Source: Perca fluviatilis (taxonomy: Eukaryota > Chordata > Actinopteri > Perciformes > Percidae). Taken from it: a stretch of DNA of 64,000 nucleotides. Positions 1-15,778 of the stretch are shown piece after piece. The stretch's first letter is position 1. The number at the start of each line of letters is the position of its first letter. Below the pieces are notes generated by a model. The model was not told the DNA's origin and ran no database searches. It saw only the letters and a program-made list of their open reading frames with translations. The stretch is from contig NC_053115.1 in the NCBI RefSeq assembly GCF_010015445.1, positions 8,329,576 through 8,393,575 of the forward strand. Direction: 5' to 3'. A program made the position numbers and the translations under genes.

Positions 1-38
1 AGAGATGCCCTGGCTGTTCCTGAGAATGCTTTGAACTT

Positions 39-46
39 TATAAAAG
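39..46 (+). promoter_or_regulatory. Possible TATA box of the netrin-4-like gene
   Basis: The octamer TATAAAAG matches the consensus TATA box and lies about 190 bases upstream of the netrin-4-like start codon. That spacing would give a 5' leader of roughly 160 bases. No initiator or CpG island was recognised, so this rests on one motif and its position. Confidence 0.3.
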
Positions 47-237
47 ATTCTTTTAACATTGTTCCTGGAAGGGCATCGGAAGAATACTCCTGGAATCATC
101 TGCACACTTTGCGCATTGCGTAATTGGCAGGGAAATATGCGCTTGTCCGTTAGGAAGGCTACACATAATGTTGGGACTAATCTCTGCTGGAAGGCGTTTA
201 TCGCACCACGTTTGTTGTAAACACAGCAGAAACAAGG

Positions 238-3200
238 ATGAGAGTGTTTAGTATGCGTGGGAAAGGTCGGCATCAGATGCTGCTGGCGCTCTGTTGGCTG
301 TTTTTGGTTCTTATGAGGAGCGGAGCAGGTGAGACGCATCATCATGCTCTTTCTCTGAATCAGTTGCGTCATTCTGTCTGATCTGGCCTTCTCTTTTCCT
401 GTTGAGGTTAAGCTGTGTTATTGAGTGGGAGGACAGTTATGCTGACTCAGCTGCATTACATATTAATGAAATGATTGACCTAATGATGTCTGATGGTTCT
501 TCATTTGCAGGTGACATTGTATTTGCAGTCCTAACAGTAAAGAATAAAGGCGATGCCTGTTTATAAATTAACCAATAAATAAAAATTTGATAGCGGGGCT
601 GTTTCTGTCTTGCCATTACATGTAACGTGAGAGTATTAATGCTGTCCAATGAGGAAAGGGTAGGATTCTTTGTCACATCAGAGCAAGCAGCAGAGCCACA
701 ATGGTCGGGCAAATCAAATATTCATAGAAAACACAATGAAGAGGAACTTGGTTTTGTCTATGATGTATGCTGGAAAGTGCTTTACTTTTATTGAATGCTT
801 TTCTGCCAACACATGTACGGCAAAAGCACTGATCTGAATACCCATGTTATCACACTTAATAAATATACTCTGCTATATAAGACTGACTATCCATCCCCCT
901 CTGTGTCAGTTTCCAGATGTGTGGACCATGCCTGTAGTCCACCAATTGGGAACCTGGCTAGTGGCAGGACCATCCTCACCCACTCAAGCTGCTGTGGGAA
1001 CAGCTCCTTCCCACGCAGCCCTTGCCCCCATCCTCCTGTAACCCCCCACCTCCTCTGCCCCGAGGACACCCACCCATCTGCTCACATGACTGATGACCCT
1101 TTCTTGCATCCAGATACCTGGTGGGCATCAGGTGCAGGCACCACCATGCAGGAGCAGCAGGATGAGATCCGCTTGGACCTTGAAGCACAATTCTGTCTGT
1201 CCCATGTAGTTTTAGTGTTCAGGTCACCACGGCCTGCTGCCATGGCCATTGAGCGTTCAGCTGACTTTGGAAAGACCTGGGAAGCTCTTAAGCTCTTTGC
1301 ACACAATTGCAGCATGGAGTTTGGTTTGCCTGATGATTTTACTCAGCCAGGGTCTTTGTGTACATCCCGTTATACCAGTGCTACACCCTGCAGTGGGGGG
1401 GAGGTAAGAGAATATGCACAAAGATGTAGGCTTGTGTATTATCTTTTGGCAGAGCCACGATGTTTGATTCAATGATGATTGGTGTTCTGTTTCTTCTTCC
1501 AGGTAATATTACGGACACTAGACCCTAGCAGTGCTAAAACACTGGACCCTTACAGTCCAGAGGCCCTCGCCCGCCTCACACTCACTAACCTCCGCATCAG
1601 ACTGCTAAAAGCTCAGACTTGTCCGGCACCTCTAAATCCACCTGCAGAATGGACAAGCCCCACGGCCTCAGCTCTGACTTCCACATCCTCCACAGAAAGC
1701 TCAGCCTCCGCACCTTATGCTATTTATACTTTACTGGCCAGAGGGACCTGCCTGTGCCATGGACATGCTGAGCATTGTGTACCATACAACAGCAGCCAAG
1801 ACACAAGACAGGACAGTAACATGGTGAGTGGCTTTTCCTGTGCGTGCAGGTGCGTGTCAAAGTAAAAGAACAACGGTCAGTGACAAAAAAGACTATTAAA
1901 GAAAGTGTGTCTGTCAGTTTTTGCATTAGCCTGTGTTCTATTACAGTCTTGTATAACACACGGGTCAGGATGTTAGGTCCAGATGTAAAATGTACTTACT
2001 GATGGGGAAATTGCCAGTTAAAGAGCTTTAAATAGCTTGATTTACTCTTTACACCACCTGCCTGGATCTATTTTATAGCTTTCTCCAGACAGCAGGTGTC
2101 TGTAACTAAGCAGCCTCAGATGTGTTTCCCAGGTGTCTGGTAGGTGCCTATGTACTCACCACACAGCAGGAAATCACTGTGAGAAGTGTGCCCCGCTCTA
2201 CAATGATCGTCCCTGGAGGCCTGCCAACAGCAACAGTGGGGAGTCCAACCCATGCCAGAGTAAGTGACCACCACCAGGAATGCACAATACTCATCCTGCT
2301 GGTAAAGAAAAAAAGAGAAAAGAGCTTTAAAATTGAGCTTTAAAGTGAATTAAATATGTAGTTCTTATTAAGCAGAGATTTAAATACATACTCAAGACGT
2401 ATTTAGGTTTTTAGTTATATATTATTTCCATACTTTGTTATACATCAGATATCAGGACTGTGTACTTTATATTGTAAGAGCAACAACAGGTTCAACAGGA
2501 TAATTAACTCTGACCTCAGTGCTTGAATCAAGCACAACCTATTAACCATGTTTTATTTTTAATACAAACAAAAACAAAAAAATACACCTTTTTAAAACAT
2601 ATTCAGAGATGGCCTCATACTGCTGGTCGCACGAGGTCTGTGCACCTTTGGTTCTGGGTGCTTGGACCCTGGTATACCTTGCAGGTCTAGTCTTTAAATT
2701 TTGATTGTCAATGTCAGCACAGGATGCAAAGCACTTTGACAACCGTATATACGTATATATATATTATGACTATAAAAGTAGGCTACATAGACTAAACAAA
2801 AATCACCCATATTTCCTGTTTGCTTTCTCTCCTCCCCACCCTGATGTCCTCACTTTGTCTCTCTCTCATCTCTCTAAATGCTACGACATCACACACACCA
2901 CTGTGACTTCAGAGTGCCAGTGCCACGGTCACGCAGATAGCTGTCACTTCTCTCAGCGGGCATGGCTTTCCTCCGGCGGCACCAGTGGGGGCGTTTGTGA
3001 TGACTGCAGACACAACACTGTCGGGCGCAGGTGCCAACGCTGTCGCCACGGCTACCACCACCACCCATCCCTGCCCCTTAACTCCCCCCACACATGCACA
3101 CGTAAGAGACTTCAAACATGGGGTCTTTTACTCTGGTGTGGGATTGACTAATGTGTTATCAACCAGAAAAGCATAATTTATTTGATCTCAGTGTAATTAA

Positions 3201-4797
3201 TTCACAGTTAGGGAGGTTTGCGGATGAAATGAAAAAGAACCATAATGTCTTATAGCCCCATCTGCTGGTACATATTTGTAAATTCCTAATTTAACGATAG
3301 AAGAGAAAAGAGCAGCATACAAAGCTGTATTTGTGTTTCTGTTTCTCAGGCTGCTGGTGTGATCCACAGGGCTCTTTGCCTCCTCGTCCTGGAGAGGAGA
3401 GACCCTGGTGCCACCCTAGAAGCGGGCAGTGCCACTGCAAATCTGGTGTAGGCGGCACAAGCTGCAGACACTGCCTGCCTGGCTATTGGGGTTTTGGAGA
3501 GGAGGGCTGTAAACCCTGCACTTGCACACACAGCTGTGATCCAACCACTGGGCAGTGTCTGGACAGGTTAGCCATGTGCTAAATCCATGACCAAATTCTT
3601 TACAGACTAACACAAAAGCTAAAACTGAACTCAATGTGGTTAATTGCTTACGATGAACCTTGACCTGATGGGTTCAATTCCACTTTTGCAGTTACTCAAA
3701 TAACCAGGTGTTCAATGTGCCCATTGGTGGAAAGATCCCTGATCTGGATCACATGTTCACAGTAGAAGAAGAGGTACAGTGGTCAAAGGAGCTTGCCGTC
3801 TCTGCGCTGCATTACACAGGTGAGTAGTACTTTGATTTACAGATGTATTGCTCATTAACGGTGAAGTTCGTCTGCATTGCAAGGCTTAAAATTATGGAAT
3901 CATAGTGTTTTATGCAGTGTAATTATGGAGATAAAAATGGATCGGAGCGTAACTCAATGTCTGTACACAGGAAAGTGTAGCTGTAAGCAGAAAAAGCTGA
4001 GAAGTGTGTCTGACCTCTGTAAGACCAAACATGATTATGGTAAGAAATTATGATGTTTTTCTTTTTTTTAACTTTGAAAACTGTTTCGTAAATTGTGATT
4101 CAATTTAATTTCAATTCAATTGGATTTATAGTGTCAAAACACAACAGGAGTTATCTCAGGACACTTTACAGATAGATTGGCTCTAGACCACGCTCTATAA
4201 ATCTAATGATCTGTACTTGCTTTAAATTGCCTTCTCAGTCATCTGTTTTTCCTGTGTGGCCCATGACAGTGATCAAAGCCATTGTGCTGTCTGCTCATGA
4301 CAAAGGCAGCCACGCAGAAGTGCAGGTCAAAGTTCGCAAGGTCCTTCGATCAAGCCAAGTGGCTCTCTACTTGGGAACCATCCGCATCTATCCACTGCCG
4401 TGGACCAGCCGCGGCTGCACCTGTCCTATTCTCAACCCAGGTAAGACGAGATCCAGACAAATAAAGAGATGGGATGTGTAATATGGTACACAAAGCACGT
4501 TCTGTTCATAGTTTCAAGGTTTTCCTAAAGAGGCTTTAAGCATTAAAAGATTATTATAACAGTGACACAAAAGTTAGAAAATATCAAGCTAACACCACAG
4601 AGATAGATTTGTTATTAGATTAAATCAATTAACAATGTCTTACCTATTTTTTTTTAACAGGTATGGAGTACCTGCTGGCAGGCCCAGAGGAGGCTGGGAC
4701 AGGCCGTCTACTGGTCACCATGCAGAGTGTGGTGGTCCCATGGACACCCCGACTTGGTCTACTTATATCAGAGAGCCTGAGGACTGGATGCACATGA
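238..4797 (+). CDS. ntn4: Netrin-4-like secreted basement-membrane protein (10 coding exons)
   Basis: Secreted laminin-related protein. Family members bind laminin networks in basement membranes. Coding exons: 238-328, 910-1403, 1503-1823, 2133-2259, 2913-3101, 3350-3566, 3692-3819, 3971-4039, 4270-4440, 4661-4797. All phases match and give 647 aa (human NTN4 is 628). Exon 1 encodes a hydrophobic signal peptide ([12 protein letters not shown]). Exons 2-3 hold the laminin N-terminal domain ([19 protein letters not shown]). Exons 3-6 hold three laminin EGF modules ([28 protein letters not shown]). Exons 8-10 form the NTR domain from about residue 523 ([23 protein letters not shown]). Oddities: the segment after [10 protein letters not shown] has fewer cysteines than human NTN4, and a Ser/Thr/Pro-rich run precedes the first EGF module. 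An AATAAA at 4991-4996 fits polyadenylation. Family membership is firm. Whether this is the main ntn4 gene or a teleost paralogue is not settled. Confidence 0.9.
4099..4203 (-). mobile_element. Retroelement 3' tail in a netrin-4-like intron
   Basis: Read on the minus strand this carries a GGTCTAGA..CTATCTGTAAAGTGTC block and ends in an AATTGAATTG-like tail. It is the same tail found on the plus strand at 17326-17860. It lies in the intron between coding exons 8 and 9. The family cannot be named from this fragment. Confidence 0.6.
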
Positions 4798-6422
4798 ACA
4801 TAAACCCAAAAAGGCAGGACAGACTTCAGAGGATTTCTCAAGAAAATTTGAGTGGAAAAAAAATCAGAAAATGGACTGAAAACCGCTGGACAACATGCTT
4901 TATCACCAGGAGGAAATTATCCAAACTCATGATCAGTCCAGGTCACAACATTGAAGAAAGGTACTCACGACGTGTGAGTGTGCAACACAAAATAAAGACT
5001 AAAATGAATACCTGGATTTGTTAAGATCTGAGTTTAACAAATCTCTTATTCAATGTTTACCTCCTCTTTATTAGCAAAGAGAAATGTACAAAAGATTAAG
5101 GTAGTCGTATATAGAAAATATGTGACGGGGCAAAGTTCTTTGAATTTCAGATGGTTTCTAAAATATTTATTACTTCTTTCATAAATAGTAAGTATAATAC
5201 ATTTTGAAAGCCAAATATAATTTGGATTCAATAAAATGCTATGAAACTATCATTACTAATAAACAGGCAATATAACAAACTAAGTGAATGCTGTAAAATA
5301 TGTGGTTCGGTCTTGATATACAGTCACACATCTTCCCCAACTTGTAAATCTTCTAATTCCAGTGAGAGAAGCTCGCATAAAACCCCTAAGACTTTCAATG
5401 TGTGAAAAAGGAAAAATCACTGACAAGAGGGTGTTATGCTTTGACTTTAGAAGAAGCAAAGGAAAATGTAAGTTGAAATTGTTCGACGATCATTTTAATG
5501 TGGACATGTTTGAGAAAAACCCATCAAGTCTTTTAAGGCCTGAATGTCATCGAATGGTGACCAAAGCATCCAAATGGAGACATCGAGAGAGTGTTAAGAC
5601 AACAAAAACATTTATGCAGTGACAGTTAAAGGCAACAAAGCCACTTTGGTCTAAGACGTATACAGTGACAATTGACAAATAGGACGACCATAGCTCATAC
5701 GGAAACAGATGGAGACCCTGAAATTTCTACAAGATGTCAACAAACACAGCTAAAAAACATCTCTTAATATCAATGTAATGGTCACTGAACAGAAGCTGAA
5801 ACAGTAGCATTGTTTTCTTACCAATTACATGTGTTTTGGTCTCTCACGTGATGGAAAGCAAAAGGGACTAACTGTTAAGTTGAAGTAAGCGTCAAAACTG
5901 TCTTGAGTGGAGGTTAAATTCCTTAGAAAAGCTGATCATTGCTTGAATAAAAAAAAAAATCTAGGGATTACTGTCAAATTTTATGATTAGTGATAAATCA
6001 GTGCCGAGTGATATTCCCGGGCAGCAAACATTAACAGGACAACACACATAAGGAACACTAACAAGCTCTTCTGATTGACATGAGACAGCAAATTAAATTC
6101 CAATTGCATATGAAGGGAGTCTTTCAACTAATGTCCCTGCAGCAAATAGCTTGACCTGCTCATCATATTATTTATTCAACAATTTTTGAGTGCTCAGCAA
6201 ACAAAGTAGCCTATACTTTTATACATGACGCTATGTTTCTCTGCATTCACAAAGTCCTTCTCTGATGGCCTGTAAATTCTGCCCATGAGCATGAGAGCTA
6301 TTTCAGTAAGTCCTCTCTGTAGGCTTAAACAGGAGGAAAGACCAATCACAGCTGCTCATGGAGAGTCAGTTATGCTCGGCAGTGCTCGCACACAGAGTAG
6401 CCTGGGTGACAACAGATGGACA
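4798..6422. other. Convergent intergenic region, 3' UTRs of netrin-4-like and chchd4
   Basis: This separates two convergent genes. It holds the netrin-4-like poly(A) signal AATAAA (4991-4996) and a minus-strand AATAAA for chchd4 (6171-6176), about 250 bases past its stop. An 86-codon plus-strand open frame at 5362-5622 follows an AG-like site. Its lysine/arginine-rich product matches nothing I recognise. Confidence 0.55.
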
Positions 6423-7446
6423 TTAGCTGGCAGTCTGATTGTCTATAAGCGACGTGCTGTCAGATGAGACAGCGGACTCGGATGTTGAAGTCGCCGGGGT
6501 AGAGTCAGTTTCAGGGGGTAAGGCAGAGCCCTCAGTCGGGGCGGTGGAGACAGAACTAGAGCTGGCCTCTGCTTGGGAGCTTTCTTTATCTTCCTCCTGA
6601 GGATAGAGCTCAGGGTACTTCTGCATGCACTCTTGCATGTTACGGAAGTTGTCGATACACTCGGAGCCCTTCACCTCTTCCTTGCTGTAGTGAAAGCAGG
6701 AAAAGGCCTCCTTGAACTGAGAACCACATGGTCCACTGGCCATGCCACCCAGGCATGGGCAGTTCCAGTTGATGTCTCCATTTGGAAGGATCAGACCTAA
6801 AAAAAAAAAAAACAGGAAACCAGACAGAGGTAAGGTAAAAGAATAACTTTATGGGGTAAGGAATGTTTGGAAGTCAGGTCCACTTTTTCCAAAATCACTA
6901 ACCCTGTTCCTCATATGGATCGTTGGGGTCATCGGCAATGAGCTCAGCGTTGCTGGGTGCTTCATGGTCCTCCTTGGTCACGAAGATGATGCGATCTTTA
7001 CCTACATGACAAACAACGACAACACAAGGATTACAACAGAGTAACGTTACATATGCTGGTCCTGGGTAGTACAGCTGCTACAGTGACCTTTGGGGGGGCG
7101 TACTATGCCAGTATCTTTGACCCGAGTTAACCTGCTCAGCCGTTTGATAGCCCTGACAGTACCATCAGGATCCGAGCTAGTAACGTTAGCCGATTTCCCC
7201 AATTTGTGACTTACGTGTCAAATGACTGCAGCGACTAGCTAGTGTATTAAGTCACTACAACGCCATAGCCTAATGCCGGAGGCTTGACATTTCTGACATT
7301 CATACTGTAATGTAATCGGCGTTAAATTAACGCTGTTTCTAGAAAGTTAGCCTAGCATGGCGGCTCGCTCGATGACATTGCCCAGCCATGGAGTGAAAAA
7401 TGAATGAAAGGAGATCGACATTACCCTCTTGCCTGCAGTACGACAT
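6423..7446 (-). CDS. chchd4: CHCHD4 / Mia40 mitochondrial intermembrane-space import oxidoreductase
   Basis: Mia40 oxidises cysteine-rich proteins as they enter the mitochondrial intermembrane space. It is reoxidised by ALR/GFER and partners with AIF. Coding exons are 7446-7425, 7001-6903 and 6796-6423, joined in phase 1 at both introns, giving 164 aa (human 142). The short first exon encodes MSYCRQE. Exon 2 gives [14 protein letters not shown]. Exon 3 carries the redox CPC motif (NWNCPCLGG) and the twin CX9C helices ([11 protein letters not shown] and [11 protein letters not shown]). The C-terminus is longer than in human and rich in Ser, Thr and Glu. Sequence conservation makes the assignment secure. 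Teleosts can have two copies, so the a/b suffix is left open. Confidence 0.96.
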
Positions 7447-9852
7447 GTCTGCCGGTGTCTCTGTCCGTCGAGCCTCGCCCTCGGTGGTAAAAGATGAACA
7501 GGGTGAGAGGAATTACTTAACTGCAAGGTTCGCATTTGACTAGCTAAAGCTACCCGGCGTCCAACAGCTCCCCCACTGACCCTCTGATCACATGTGGGCG
7601 CACGAAAATGACGTCACGCGAGCGTTTTTTAATATTATTTTTTTTTACAGTCTATGTAAAATATATATAAAACTCATACCCCACGACATCTCAGGGGGAC
7701 TACATTTTTTGATACATTTAGTTACCAGTTACTTTGCATATTCAGATTACTAATACAATATATAAATCAATTAATAAATGATGTAGGCTATTATTACAGA
7801 TAAAGCGACCCTGCAGTAAATATAAAGTGATTAAAACAGTGAGAAAAAAAGTGATGAACACATTAATGCATGTAATAATATAATTATTACAATCCAATAA
7901 TATAATATACATTATTCTGATATGGGCTATTTTGTATAATAATTACTTCCACCCCTGGTTTAAAATAAACTGAATTTACTTAACAATAATTTCCCATTTT
8001 AATTGTTCCTCCTGTTTTCCTGTTAGTTCTATTACAGTCATATGACCATCTGAGTCATGAGTTACAGCTATACAATACACCCTTTTGAAATTTTCTCTTC
8101 ATCACTCTAAAACTACAGGTGATAACCATAAACTGTATAATATGTCTATGGTTATCACCTATATTATACAGTCTATGGTGATAACCAAGCTCACACATCC
8201 CACAGTCTAAAAGCAACAAGGGCCCAGGTTTTCATGTAAACAGCTAGCAGAGGGAAAAGTGAATTTAGGACAAAAAGTATAATTATAAATAAATCATTTT
8301 AAATGTATTTTTTTTTCCATCTTTCATGTATTCTTAATGATCGCTCAATTAAATATCCATCAATGCACTGCCTCATAATTTATGTTTGGAGACTCATTCT
8401 TTAGATCATAGGGTGTCTAGAAGTAGTCCAAGATAACTGGACTTTTGATTGGTCTTGAAGACATTTCTTCTGTCTTACGTGTTTTCATTGTCACTCACAT
8501 TAAAGTCTATTTAGCAACATTTGATATAAACATTAAATGTAACGTGAGAAGGTTGCTGTTAGTGATGTATTGGCATACTGTGTTTGTTTAGCTGCATCCC
8601 CCCCTTAGCGTTATATTTTAATCTTTACTAGCAGGTGTATTTTAAACCTCATACAGTGACCTCTAGAGGAGAAAAGTGATTAGTACAAGCTGAGTTATAA
8701 ACCCACCCAATGGACATAAACATGTCTACTTCTAGGGACTAATATCAGAGCAACAGCCCTAGTAAGTTGATAACTATGTCAAAGCTTGTTGCAGGTTTTT
8801 TTTTTTTATAATCTTACTGCCCTTTAGTGTCAAATCCATCTTTAACTATCAATTACTTTTGCTATGACCATTCGGTTGCTATGCCACTATACATTATTCA
8901 TTACTTGACCAACAAATAGTATCCTGTAGTAGGTCACAGAACATGCAAGGACAAAGCACAACAAATTGAATAAAAACACAATTTCCAAGTATGTTGAAAA
9001 AAAAAATCCTGTTTCTTTTTAATAACACAATTATGTCTGTTACATAAAGTAAAAACCAAAATGAAACCCCTTTCTTTTCGTCCCTATCAAACCCTCCCTC
9101 ATCCCGACCATCTCGGCAGTATTGTGCAGCGATTCAGTCTGGGAGTAAAAGAGCATAATGACACAGACAAACACTTTCCTTTGAGGACCAGGCAGAGACA
9201 GAGGACAAACACTGTGCCCTATATAAGACCAGAGTGAATATAAACATAGTCCATGATTTAAAATATCAAAATAAAAAAGGTAAATAAAAACCACCAACAG
9301 CTTGTCTGAGATTACCATAAACCTTATCAGGAGTACAAGCATATTTTATTTATACTTTTCACATCCTACTATAGGCCCCTAGAAACCTCAAAGCAGGATT
9401 GCTACTTGTGATCAACATGACATGGTTTTCTTTCAACTCCCCCGAAATGTCCAGACAGTACTTTCAGCTTGAACTAAGCACCAACACATTGTCGTTGTCC
9501 TAGTGTTCTTTGAACATTCTGCAATGAACAGTGCCTGAGGTAGGTCAAAGACAGCACCTCACTCTTGTGTGCTTTTAGGCATTCGTCAGCTGATAAGAGA
9601 GCCTGCAGAGAGATGGGTAATAGCTATTGGAGTAAAAGGACTGAAGACACACAATACTATGCTCAACGCTGGGAGTAACCAAAATGGTTTTCTCAGCATT
9701 GACACGCTGGAGAGGTAATGGTGGAAAACACAGGTGGTGGAGAAAAATTACCTATGCCAGCTGCAAAATGTACTGATTGTGCAAATTGCAAAAAAAATGC
9801 AAAATAAAAACAATGATGAGGTGGATGCTTTGTGTCAGAAGGTTGGTGTTTT
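7447..9852. other. chchd4 promoter side and sec61a1 3' flank
   Basis: Bases just above 7446 are the chchd4 5' leader and promoter; no TATA box is evident. The rest is AT-rich. A minus-strand AATAAA at 9345-9350 could end the sec61a1 transcript about 500 bases past its stop. One inverted-repeat cluster lies at 8117-8186. No coding frame is convincing. Confidence 0.5.
8117..8186. repeat. Three-arm inverted repeat (GGTGATAACC)
   Basis: GGTGATAACC occurs forward (8118-8127), inverted (8150-8159) and forward again (8177-8186). The spacers AACTGTATAATAT and ATATTATACAGT are also complementary. The two outer arms can therefore each pair with the middle one, giving alternative hairpins. It is probably a rearranged MITE end. 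Confidence 0.65.
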
Positions 9853-13897
<4,045 letters not shown>

Positions 13898-14560
13898 AAT
13901 GTCCGTAGGCCGAGTCCTGTGGTGTTACTGGTTCCAGTACGAGTGCTTAGCGGAGTCGGTGTGGCCCCATCCAGCAGCCGCTCCGCCAGAAAAGAGAGAG
14001 GAGAGACACGTCACCAGACAAGCCGCTAACACACGTCACATCTCTGAGACAGAGAGACCCATCACGCTCATAGACAGTATATAAGATCACGCTGCACACA
14101 CTGAAGGCTGTGTACAGTCCTATCATAGATATAAAACTGGTATACTTTAAAGTTGTGAATTGAATAAATGAATTGCCTGCTGAGAAAAGAGTTTTGGGCA
14201 TTCACCAGTATGGGGGGGTGGGGGGATAATTAACCTGCACACGCATTACATATATATGGTCGTATGTATGAAAAGAATTTCCAGTAAACTCTTTAACATT
14301 TATAATTTACACAGAGGTCTTCCATCCTCAAGAAGGCGCCATAACTGTTTAATAAAGTCTATGCTCCAGACTACTAGCTTTGACCACTAGGCTGTGGTTT
14401 GAGCCGAGTCCTTCCTCTGAGAAATGGATGTGGATGTAATGATTATACAGTATATTATGAATAAAGGAATGGAATGGATGAAGATAAGTGACAATTGTAT
14501 ACTGAAAAACTTCCAGAAGACAGATGATACAAAACTGTCATAAATTTAGGCCTAACCACC
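13898..14560. other. sec61a1 promoter side
   Basis: This is the region upstream of the seven-base first coding exon of sec61a1 and should contain its 5' leader and promoter. A moderately CpG-containing stretch at about 13965-14070 is the likeliest core. No TATA box or named operator was recognised. A G-run sits at about 14212-14225. Confidence 0.4.
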
Positions 14561-14566
14561 AGTCTT

Positions 14567-14626
<60 letters not shown>

Positions 14627-14635
14627 TATAGATAA

Positions 14636-14705
<70 letters not shown>
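14567..14705. repeat. GATA tetranucleotide microsatellite
   Basis: About 139 bases of (GATA)n with one small interruption near 14627-14639. The open frame across it (repeats of serine, isoleucine, tyrosine and leucine) is a by-product of the repeat. Confidence 0.98.
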
Positions 14706-15198
14706 GCACCTTTAGCGTATCACCTAAGTGTGGCAGCAGCTAGTACTAGCTTACATTGTTAATATTTACCTTGTTCAGCTTTGTTGTCCTTGTTTTTAGC
14801 CATAGGCCTAATAGGCTATCTTTGTATACTTGGAGGGCAACGAAAAATCAAGGTCAAATTCCTTGTTTATTCACAATTAGGCTACTTGGCCATTAGGCCA
14901 TTAAAGCTGATTCTGACTCTGATTCTGATACCTTGGCATATAGTATGTAATATGACTATTATTGTTGTAATTACAATATATTGTAATGATTGTAGTGTGT
15001 TATTGTTGTTGTTATTTATGTTTTAGCAGTACAGTGCTATAAGAGGATATCAACTATTTGGTGGACTTTTTACAGTGTTGTACATAATTTCAGAATGCAT
15101 TTAAGTTCTAATAGAATTCTGAATGAAGCAGTCTCAGTTTTGTCTCATGCATCGTTTCTCTTGAAAAGTTCTCACCACTAGAGCTCAGTGTTGTTCCA

Positions 15199-15235
15199 AG
15201 TCAACTTGATTGTCAATTCTGCAATATGTGCCACA

Positions 15236-15281
<46 letters not shown>

Positions 15282-15290
15282 CGCGCGCAC
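15199..15290. repeat. Retroelement tail fragment plus GT/GC alternating tract
   Basis: Bases 15199-15233 are the reverse complement of the tail at about 18758-18800 (GCACATATTGCAGAATTGAC). They are followed directly by (GT)n from 15239 and (GC)n to about 15289. The pattern suggests a microsatellite seeded at the end of an inserted element. Confidence 0.75.
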
Positions 15291-15380
15291 TACATGATGT
15301 TAGGTGGAATTCTACCAGATGAAAACAAAGAGAGAGGGAGGCTGTTTGTGTTGATGATAATATTTCATCACTTCCACTAC

Positions 15381-15480
15381 AGTGGTGGAAGAAGTATTCA
15401 GATGCTTTACTTAAGTAAAAGTAGCCTACTAATACCACACTGTAAACAACTATGTTACAAGTAAAAGTCCTGCATTGAAA
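15381..15480 (+). repeat. Dispersed teleost repeat (AGTGGTGGAAGAAGTATTC)
   Basis: The stretch begins CAGTGGTGGAAGAAGTATTC and continues CTTAAGTAAAAGTAGCC. A related start, CAGTGGTGGAACATAACTG, occurs at 46810. This type of repeat is widespread in percomorph fish. Ends are not defined. Confidence 0.6.
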
Positions 15481-15563
15481 TTTACAATTACATTACGTTT
15501 CATGTACACCTCATAACTTTCGTTCACTGTCCCATTTAAAAAAAACTGAAAAAACAGACAATA

Positions 15564-15778
15564 GACCTTTTTCACAGCAGACATGTTGACATGTCATAGT
15601 AGGAAAAGCACAGGTGTATTCAAAACCATTACTGATGGCTGCATTCCACTTAGGAGAGGTCCTGGTATTGTGCATGCTGACTCACTGAAATAGCTTACTG
15701 GGACACTTGATGGAATGTCCATTTCAGCTGTGCTTTTCCTACTATGACAAGTCAAAATGTCTGCTGTGGAAAAAGGTC
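15564..15778. mobile_element. MITE with about 49-bp terminal inverted repeats
   Basis: The left end GACCTTTTTCACAGCAGAC is matched by the right end GTCTGCTGTGGAAAAAGGTC. Complementarity continues inward through the segment around TCATAGTAGGAAAAGCAC. The roughly 215-bp element has no coding capacity. It looks like a folded non-autonomous DNA transposon. Confidence 0.85.
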
